A stretch of 64,000 nucleotides of DNA, taken from positions 124,001 through 188,000 of the forward strand of contig NZ_JAJNOQ010000001.1 in the NCBI RefSeq assembly GCF_021044775.1, in the 5' to 3' direction. This document shows, one piece after another, positions 58,843 to 64,000 of the stretch. Made by a program: the position numbers and the translations under genes. Position 1 is the first letter of the stretch, and every line of letters begins with the position of its first letter. A model generated the notes under the pieces. It was given only the letters and a program-made list of their open reading frames with translations, made no database searches and had not been told where the DNA came from. Source of the DNA: Paraeggerthella hominis. GTDB lineage: Bacteria > Actinomycetota > Coriobacteriia > Coriobacteriales > Eggerthellaceae.

Positions 58843-59586
58843 ATGGGCTACACCAATTCGTTCGAGCACGATCGTCACGGCTATCGGCCCGTCCGCCGCA
58901 GCGCGCCAGCTCGACGTGGCACGGCGAAAGGACGGGCCGGCGCCGTCAAGCTGGCCGGGTTGACGGGACTTGTCGCCGCGCTCGTCGGGGCGTGCTTCTA
59001 CGCAGCCACCTCGCTCACGACGCTCATCGAGGGCGCGCAGGCAACCGCGAACGCCGGTCCCGCAGCGCAAAGCACGCCGCGCAGCGCCTGGCACATCGGC
59101 GAGATGCCGATCCTGTACCAGGAAGATCCCGCATGGTCGAACACGACGTACGCAGGAGACTCCTTCGGGGAAACCGGCTGCGGCCCCACGTGCATGACCA
59201 TGGCGTACATAGCTCTGACCGGGAAAGACGATATGACCCCGGCCGATATGGGGGCGTTCTCGGAAAGCCTGGGGGCGGCATCCACCGAAGGCACCGCCTG
59301 GACCTTCATGACCGACGGCGCAGCCCGGCTGGGACTTGCCGCAACCGAGCTGCCCGCCGACGAGGCCAGCATCAGGCGGGCGATCGTTTCGGGGTCGCCC
59401 GTGATATGCAGCGTAGGACCCGGGGACTTCACCACCACGGGGCATTTCATCGTGCTTGCAGGCATCGACCAGCAAGGCCGGCTCATCGTGCGCGACCCCA
59501 ACAGCCCCGAGCGCACCGCGCAAAGCTGGGATTTCCAAACCGTTCTCGGCCAATGCCGCGCCATCTGGGCGTACCAAGCGGCATGA
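58843..59586 (+). CDS. Membrane-anchored papain-like (C39-type) protein
   Basis: A 247-residue protein. Residues 1-35 are basic; a helix at ~36-56 anchors or exports it; the outer domain (~85-245) is a C39_2-type papain fold with the catalytic cysteine in TGCGPTC (C113), the histidine in TTGHFIVLAG and the DPNSPE loop. Such proteins cleave peptides at the cell surface or bacteriocin leaders. AAAGGA precedes the ATG. It is divergent from the VanRS-like genes with a regulator repeat between, so it may be the system's main target. Confidence 0.85.
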   Translation: MGYTNSFEHDRHGYRPVRRSAPARRGTAKGRAGAVKLAGLTGLVAALVGACFYAATSLTTLIEGAQATANAGPAAQSTPRSAWHIGEMPILYQEDPAWSNTTYAGDSFGETGCGPTCMTMAYIALTGKDDMTPADMGAFSESLGAASTEGTAWTFMTDGAARLGLAATELPADEASIRRAIVSGSPVICSVGPGDFTTTGHFIVLAGIDQQGRLIVRDPNSPERTAQSWDFQTVLGQCRAIWAYQAA

Positions 59587-59587
59587 T

Positions 59588-59629
59588 CCGCTAGGGCCGC
59601 GCCCGGTTCAGAAGGCGCGGCCCTAGCGG
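59588..59629. terminator. Bidirectional terminator stem between convergent genes
   Basis: A perfect 15-bp stem (CCGCTAGGGCCGCGC and its complement) with a 12-base loop immediately after the C39 gene stop. The stop codon of the opposing TSCPD gene lies inside the right arm, so the two genes share it. Confidence 0.75.
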
Positions 59630-59871
59630 GCGGTCTGCGCCTCGCGAAGCCCTTTCACCAACTGATCGGCGCACGATGTGGAACGGCGGCCGCACGTATT
59701 GCCTTCGAGCAGCGCAGCAACCTCGTCCACCGACATGCCCTGAACCAGCTTCGAGATAGCTTTCAGATTGCCGTCGCAGCCCCCCACGAAGTCGATATGC
59801 GACACCGAATCGCCCTCAAGCTCGATGTTGATCTCGCGGGAGCACGTTCCCCTCGTCTTGTACGTGTACAT
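59623..59871 (-). CDS. TSCPD-domain protein (TIGR03905-like)
   Basis: An 82-residue protein starting MYTYKTRGTCSREI with GGCDGNLKAISKLVQG and GNTCGRRSTSCADQL, the pattern of TIGR03905 TSCPD proteins related to the C-terminal domain of vitamin B12-dependent ribonucleotide reductases. Three or four conserved cysteines may bind metal. Function unknown. It starts just after recO's stop region on the same strand? No: recO lies upstream (59890-60657), so it follows recO by 18 bases. Confidence 0.87.
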   Translation of the reverse strand: MYTYKTRGTCSREINIELEGDSVSHIDFVGGCDGNLKAISKLVQGMSVDEVAALLEGNTCGRRSTSCADQLVKGLREAQTAR

Positions 59872-59889
59872 GTCAAACCTTTCCTCTTG

Positions 59890-60657
59890 CTAGAATAACC
59901 CGCTCGTGAACAGAAAGTTCAACGATTTCAAGCGCGTCCCAACATGTTCGTAGATCCATTCCTGGCAAAAACGCAGAACCGCGAAGGCTTCGGAGGGACC
60001 CGCCTCCATGTCTTCGATGGCGGAGAACGTGGAGCAGAGCAGGGCTTTGCTCCAGGCTACCACCTCGCCGGGCACCAGCTGCGACTCAACCTGGGACGCG
60101 CAGCTTGAGCAGAGCACCCCGCCCTCGCGATACGACACGAACACCTCGCTGCGTTCGGCAGAAGCAACGTCGCAGGCGCATCCCGCGCAGACGCTCAAAC
60201 TGGGGCGCAAGCCCGCAAACGACACGGTCTTGAGCAGGTGAGCTGCGCAGATCAACGGAGCGCGCGATGCGTCCACCCGTCCCAGAGACGAGAGCGCGGT
60301 GCAGGTCAATGCGAACAACCGAGGGCTCTCCAGATCCATCTGCGTAACGCGGTCGAGCAGCTCGGCCATGGGAGCCGCGCAGGCCGCGTGCTCCATGTCG
60401 CGGCGCAAGCGCTCGTTGCTCTCCACCAAGCGCGCTTCCTTCACCACGTCAAGGCTGCGCCCCCGCGCTAAAAGCACGTCTGCCACCGAATAGAGCTCCA
60501 AACGCGAAGCGAAAGAGCTCGCAGGCTTGCGCGCGCCCTTCGCCACCGCGCGCACCTGCGAACCGTCCTCGACGAGCATCGTCAGGATCAGATCGCTCTC
60601 GCCCAGCTTCGTCTTGCGCAGCACGATGCCGCGCGCATCGTAGGTTGGCTGAGCCAC
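59890..60657 (-). CDS. recO: DNA repair protein RecO
   Basis: A 255-residue protein with an N-terminal OB fold (DARGIVLRKTKLGESDLILTML), a helical domain and a zinc finger (CAGC...CSSC). RecO loads RecA on SSB-coated DNA with RecR. The start is 7 bases after the PASTA gene's end. Length normal. Confidence 0.93.
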   Translation of the reverse strand: MAQPTYDARGIVLRKTKLGESDLILTMLVEDGSQVRAVAKGARKPASSFASRLELYSVADVLLARGRSLDVVKEARLVESNERLRRDMEHAACAAPMAELLDRVTQMDLESPRLFALTCTALSSLGRVDASRAPLICAAHLLKTVSFAGLRPSLSVCAGCACDVASAERSEVFVSYREGGVLCSSCASQVESQLVPGEVVAWSKALLCSTFSAIEDMEAGPSEAFAVLRFCQEWIYEHVGTRLKSLNFLFTSGLF

Positions 60658-60664
60658 GCCGCGC

Positions 60665-62179
60665 CTACGAAATGCTCACGATGCTGTTCGCGCTGTCCCA
60701 AACGATAACGCCGCTCTTCTGCTTGTACGAGCCGCGCACCGTCTCGCCGTCGAGCGTGGTTATCGCCGCAGCCGTGATGGTGAAAGCGGTCGTGTCGTTT
60801 CCTTGGTACGTTATGCCGTCGACCGACTGGATCGCGTAGGTGGTCCCCCCGATGTTCACCGTGCCCGCACTTGCCAGATACGCCTGCGCCGCCGCCGTCA
60901 GCTCGGCCCCGCGCGAACGCGCGATGTTGACGGTAACGCTCGAACCCGACGCAACCTTCTCGCCTGCCGCAGGCGACGTGCCCAGGATGGTTCCGTCAGC
61001 CGCAGCGTCATCGTAAACGTAGGCGCTCGTGGCCGTCAGGCCCTCGGCCTCGATCGCGGCAACCGCCTGATCCCAGGTCATCCCCGTGATATCGGGAACC
61101 GTGTATGCAGCGGCCACCGTAACGGTGACGGGCTCGTTCGCCTTGGCCTTCGTACCGGCTTCGGGGGAAACGGCCAAGACGATGCCTTCGCGCTCGTCTG
61201 ATTTCTGCGTCACGAACTTCACGTTCTCGAAACCGAATTCCTTCAGCTTCGCAGCGGCTTCATCGCGCTGGATGCCTACCGTTTCGGGCACGACGCGCGC
61301 TTCCGACACATGTATGACAACCTCGGTTCCCTCGTCTTGTCGCGCGCCGGCGCCCGGGTCCATAAGCAGCACGACGCCTTCGGTCTCGTCGGACTTCACC
61401 TGCATGGTGCGCACCGCGAAGCCCTTGCCCTCAAGCACGTAGGTGGCGTCGGTCTGCGTCATGCCCACAACATTGGGAAGGATCTTTCCGCCCCAAAGCT
61501 CCATCTGGTACGTCGCAACCGCTGCGATTCCCGCGGCGGCCACCAAGCATGCGAGCACGATGGCAACCACCTTGCCCTTGCCGCCCTTCTTCGCGTTCGG
61601 ATCGGGCGCGCGGAACTCCTTCTGCTTCGGCGCTGCGCCGCCTTCGATACGCGGCATTTCCATCGTGCCGCCGGAACGCCACGACGATTGCGGCGGCACG
61701 TAGTTGGAATCGACCAAGCACTCGTCAAGGCCGGAAAGGTCGGCTGTGCGCCCCGCCTCGAAGTCTTCCTGAGAACGCTTCGGAATGAACGGGGTCAGAT
61801 CGTCGTCACGCGTCGGCGGCTCCTCGGAAGCCTCATCGGAGACGGCTTCTTCGTCGGACGGGCTGAAATCGAACGCGTTGCCGTCTTCGTCGACGTTCAC
61901 GCCCGCAACGTCTATGGCGGGAAGCTTGGCGGGGTCGAGCGGGCCGGATGATCCCGCCTGCACGCCGGCAGTCGGCTCTTCCTCGTCGGAAGAGACCGAG
62001 CCTGCGAAATCGGGATCGAGCTCGTCGTCGTTCGCGGCTTCGGGTACAGGCGCAAGCGACTCTCGATCGGCATCGACCGCGGCGGCAACCTCGGCTATTT
62101 TCCCCGACAGCGGCAGTCCGCATTCGTTGCAGAACTTCGCGCCGTCGCGGTTTTCGGAATGGCAATGAGGACAGATCAT
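60665..62179 (-). CDS. Zinc-ribbon, PASTA-domain membrane protein without kinase
   Basis: A 504-residue protein. Residues 3-20 are a zinc ribbon (CPHCHSE...CNECG), ~25-200 are acidic and disordered, one helix (VVAIVLACLVAAAGIAAVA) crosses the membrane, and the outer part has three PASTA domains (~235-435; each with PNVVGMT- or PDITGM-like starts), followed by ~70 residues with a beta-rich end. PASTA domains bind peptidoglycan or its precursors and normally belong to PknB-type Ser/Thr kinases or PBPs. Here the kinase is replaced by the ribbon and linker. It lies upstream of recO. Possible role: wall sensor or scaffold. Confidence 0.87.
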   Translation of the reverse strand: MICPHCHSENRDGAKFCNECGLPLSGKIAEVAAAVDADRESLAPVPEAANDDELDPDFAGSVSSDEEEPTAGVQAGSSGPLDPAKLPAIDVAGVNVDEDGNAFDFSPSDEEAVSDEASEEPPTRDDDLTPFIPKRSQEDFEAGRTADLSGLDECLVDSNYVPPQSSWRSGGTMEMPRIEGGAAPKQKEFRAPDPNAKKGGKGKVVAIVLACLVAAAGIAAVATYQMELWGGKILPNVVGMTQTDATYVLEGKGFAVRTMQVKSDETEGVVLLMDPGAGARQDEGTEVVIHVSEARVVPETVGIQRDEAAAKLKEFGFENVKFVTQKSDEREGIVLAVSPEAGTKAKANEPVTVTVAAAYTVPDITGMTWDQAVAAIEAEGLTATSAYVYDDAAADGTILGTSPAAGEKVASGSSVTVNIARSRGAELTAAAQAYLASAGTVNIGGTTYAIQSVDGITYQGNDTTAFTITAAAITTLDGETVRGSYKQKSGVIVWDSANSIVSIS

Positions 62180-62337
62180 GCTGACTTACTCCCTCGCAGG
62201 TGACGGTACGAAAAGATTGTAGCCGAAAAACCACGAGAGCACCCGAACAACCCGGCGAACCTCCGGTTCACGACAATACTTGCAAAAAAACGCGAGCCAA
62301 GCTGGCTTCGGCGCGCCGAAGCGCGCGCATCCAAGCC

Positions 62338-63240
62338 CTACAAGCCCTCGCCGTAGCCGAATCGGCGAATCTGGTTCTCGTCGCGCCGCCAGTTCTTCTT
62401 CACCTTGACCGACAGGTCCAAGAACACCCGCGTGCCCAGCAGCTGCTCAAGGTCGGCGCGCGCTTCGGTGCCGATCTGCTTGATGGCGGCGCCTCGTTTG
62501 CCGATGATGATGCCCTTCTGGCTGTCGCGCTCCACGTAGATGCGCGCGAAGATGCGATGGAGATCCTTCTTGCGGTCGTATTCCATCTCTTCCACCTGCA
62601 CGCCGATAGCATGGGGCACTTCGTCGTGGAACGAACGCAGGATCTTCTCGCGGATGAACTCCGCCACCACGACCTCGATCGGCTGGTCGGTTTCCATGTC
62701 GAGCGGGAACCACGCCGGGCCCTCGGGCAGCAGGAACACCACTTCCTCGATGAACGCGTCTACGTTCTTCCCGGTCTCGGAGGACAAGCCCACCATCGCA
62801 TCCCATTCGCCAAGCTTCTCGGCCGCTTCGCGTTGGCGGGAAAGCTGCTCGGGATTCACGAGGTCGGTCTTGGACAGCACGCAGATCTTCTTCGCGCGCG
62901 ATCGGCGCAGCTGCTCGGCCACCCACTCGTCGCCGCGGCCCACGGGCTTCGACGCGTCGATGAGCATGGCCACCACGTCCACGTCCTCGAGCGCCTTGAG
63001 CGCGGAGACGTTCAGCTCCTCGCCCAGCGCGTCATGCGGCTTGTGCAGGCCGGGCGTGTCCACGATGATCATCTGGTAGTCGTCTTTGGTGTAGACCGCG
63101 CGGAAGCGGTGGCGCGTGGTTTGCACGGTGTTCGACGTGATGGCGATCTTCTTGCCCATGATCGCGTTGAGCAACGTCGACTTGCCGGCGTTCGGCCTGC
63201 CCACCAACGTGACGAAGCCGGATTTGAAGTGTTCGGGCAT
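62338..63240 (-). CDS. era: GTPase Era
   Basis: A 300-residue GTPase: P-loop GRPNAGKS (14-21), DTPGLHKP, KTDL, and a C-terminal KH domain (GIIIGKRGAAIKQIG) that binds the 3' end of 16S rRNA during 30S assembly. ATG 63240 is used; a TTG two codons earlier sits closer to the GGAAGGAA site and may be the real start. It follows dgkA and ybeY as in many bacteria. Confidence 0.95.
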   Translation of the reverse strand: MPEHFKSGFVTLVGRPNAGKSTLLNAIMGKKIAITSNTVQTTRHRFRAVYTKDDYQMIIVDTPGLHKPHDALGEELNVSALKALEDVDVVAMLIDASKPVGRGDEWVAEQLRRSRAKKICVLSKTDLVNPEQLSRQREAAEKLGEWDAMVGLSSETGKNVDAFIEEVVFLLPEGPAWFPLDMETDQPIEVVVAEFIREKILRSFHDEVPHAIGVQVEEMEYDRKKDLHRIFARIYVERDSQKGIIIGKRGAAIKQIGTEARADLEQLLGTRVFLDLSVKVKKNWRRDENQIRRFGYGEGL

Positions 63241-63295
63241 TTTCAAGGTTGCGTTCCTTCCAACCGATTCTGTATCTTTGCGCGACGCTGAAGTT

Positions 63296-63778
63296 CTACG
63301 CCCCGAGCAGCGCCGCCAAGCGAGGGACGAACACGAGCGCGGCCACCGTCACAGCGGCGAGGGCGAACACGAGCACGGCCGCCGCCGCGCAGTCCTTCGC
63401 GCGCCGCGCCAGCTCGTGGTACCCGGGCGACACCAGGTCGACCACCGATTCGAGCGCCGTGTTGAAGCACTCCGCCGCGAACACCGCGGCGATGCACAAA
63501 ACGATCGCGATCCACGATACGGCGTCGATGCGCAGCAGAACGCCCAGGATCACGGCCGCTGCGGCAACGGCCAGGTGTATCTTCATATTGCGCTGCGTGC
63601 GCACCGCGAAGACAAGCCCGTCTCCCGCGCATGAGAACGCGCGGCCGAGCGAAAACCTCGCATGCGATTCCTTCGACGCCCGATTGCGGACGAACCCTTC
63701 TTCGTCCCGCACGTCCCCCTGCGCAGAAGCGCGCTTTTCCCCGTCCTCGTCCATGATGTTCGACGCTTTCGTGATCAC
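63296..63778 (-). CDS. dgkA: Diacylglycerol/undecaprenol kinase
   Basis: A 160-residue membrane kinase of the DgkA family. Three helices and the signature AECFNTALESVVDLV are present in residues ~45-160; about 40 polar residues precede them. Gram-positive members phosphorylate undecaprenol. GTG 63778 is taken because it is 9 bases from the ybeY stop and probably coupled; ATG 63754 is the alternative. Confidence 0.88.
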   Translation of the reverse strand: MITKASNIMDEDGEKRASAQGDVRDEEGFVRNRASKESHARFSLGRAFSCAGDGLVFAVRTQRNMKIHLAVAAAAVILGVLLRIDAVSWIAIVLCIAAVFAAECFNTALESVVDLVSPGYHELARRAKDCAAAAVLVFALAAVTVAALVFVPRLAALLGA

Positions 63779-63787
63779 GTCGAGCGC

Positions 63788-64000
63788 TTAGCGCTTCGAC
63801 CAGGCTTCGAGGATCTCGGCCTCGCGCTTTTCCATGACCTCGGCCTCGTCGTCCTCGATGTGATCGTAGCCGCACAGGTGCAGCAGGCCATGCACGAGAA
63901 GCAAGCTGATCTCCTCTTCGAAGGTGGTACCGAACTCGCGCGTCTGCCTGCTTGCCACGTCCGGGGCGATGATCACGTCGCCCAGCTCGAACACGGGGTC
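63788..64000 (-). CDS. ybeY: Endoribonuclease YbeY (3' part only)
   Basis: The last 71 residues of YbeY, open to the right edge of the window. The zinc motif HGLLHLCGYDH is intact, preceded by LGDVIIAPD. YbeY takes part in 16S rRNA maturation and ribosome quality control. The ybeY-dgkA-era order is a common operon. Confidence 0.93.
   Translation of the reverse strand, partial: DPVFELGDVIIAPDVASRQTREFGTTFEEEISLLLVHGLLHLCGYDHIEDDEAEVMEKREAEILEAWSKR

Overview
The window looks like chromosome from a high-GC anaerobic actinomycete of the class Coriobacteriia, most plausibly family Eggerthellaceae (Eggerthella or Gordonibacter-like). This rests on gene content: an Ech-type [NiFe]-hydrogenase operon, indolepyruvate:ferredoxin oxidoreductase, phenylacetate-CoA ligases, a menaquinone prenyltransferase, an oxalate/formate-type transporter, a triple RidA fusion, and the recA/lexA/rny/spoVS neighbourhood. 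The genus cannot be fixed from sequence reading alone. No rRNA, tRNA, CRISPR array, insertion sequence or prophage was recognised.

Layout. 1-2.7 kb (+) is the 3' part of an Ech hydrogenase operon (echB partial, echC, D, E, F). 3.1-6.0 kb (+) holds a CDP-alcohol phosphatidyltransferase and a large VanW-domain wall protein. 6.1-14.1 kb (+) is an aryl-acid module: paaK-ACT, then a D,D-carboxypeptidase and a zinc-ribbon/FHA protein, then iorA-iorB-ACT-paaK with overlapping genes, followed by gluQ. 15.1-19.9 kb (-) has a VanZ-like protein, a four-helix membrane protein, a MalY-type beta-lyase, menA and a DUF2974-like hydrolase. 19.9-27.5 kb (+, with two minus genes) has a thioesterase, a low-molecular-weight phosphatase, the triple RidA gene, an MFS transporter, a 24-codon membrane micro-gene, a lipoprotein, a FadK-like acyl-CoA ligase and a DUF4177-like protein. 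27.7-31.2 kb (-) is accessory: an arsR-thioredoxin-permease operon with a visible operator, two orphan small genes, a small membrane protein and a MerR regulator.

31.3-63.9 kb is almost entirely minus strand and housekeeping: dut-nrdR, the lexA divergon with an SOS-controlled small membrane gene, hflX-miaA-miaB, spoVS, a GHKL ATPase, rny, recX-recA (SOS box), a pgsA-cinA fusion, rimO, a YajQ homologue, a RodZ-like protein, ftsK, rnj, dapA, dapB, pnp, rpsO, a VanRS-like two-component system facing a papain-like C39 protein, a TSCPD protein, recO, a kinase-less PASTA protein, era, dgkA and ybeY. Much of this order resembles Firmicutes such as Bacillus.

How it may work together: IorAB interconverts aryl-pyruvates and aryl-acetyl-CoA using ferredoxin, the two PaaK enzymes link aryl-acetates to their CoA esters, and the two tandem-ACT proteins are positioned to sense aromatic amino acids. 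Ech can exchange electrons between the same ferredoxin pool and H2 at the membrane. LexA sites are visible at lexA, its divergent neighbour and recA. The most unusual items are a set of palindromes sharing the core TTAGAGNNACTCTAA, the LexA-controlled 77-residue gene, the triple RidA fusion, the duplicated PaaK-ACT pairing, and a 142-bp inverted-repeat element after the hydrogenase operon.
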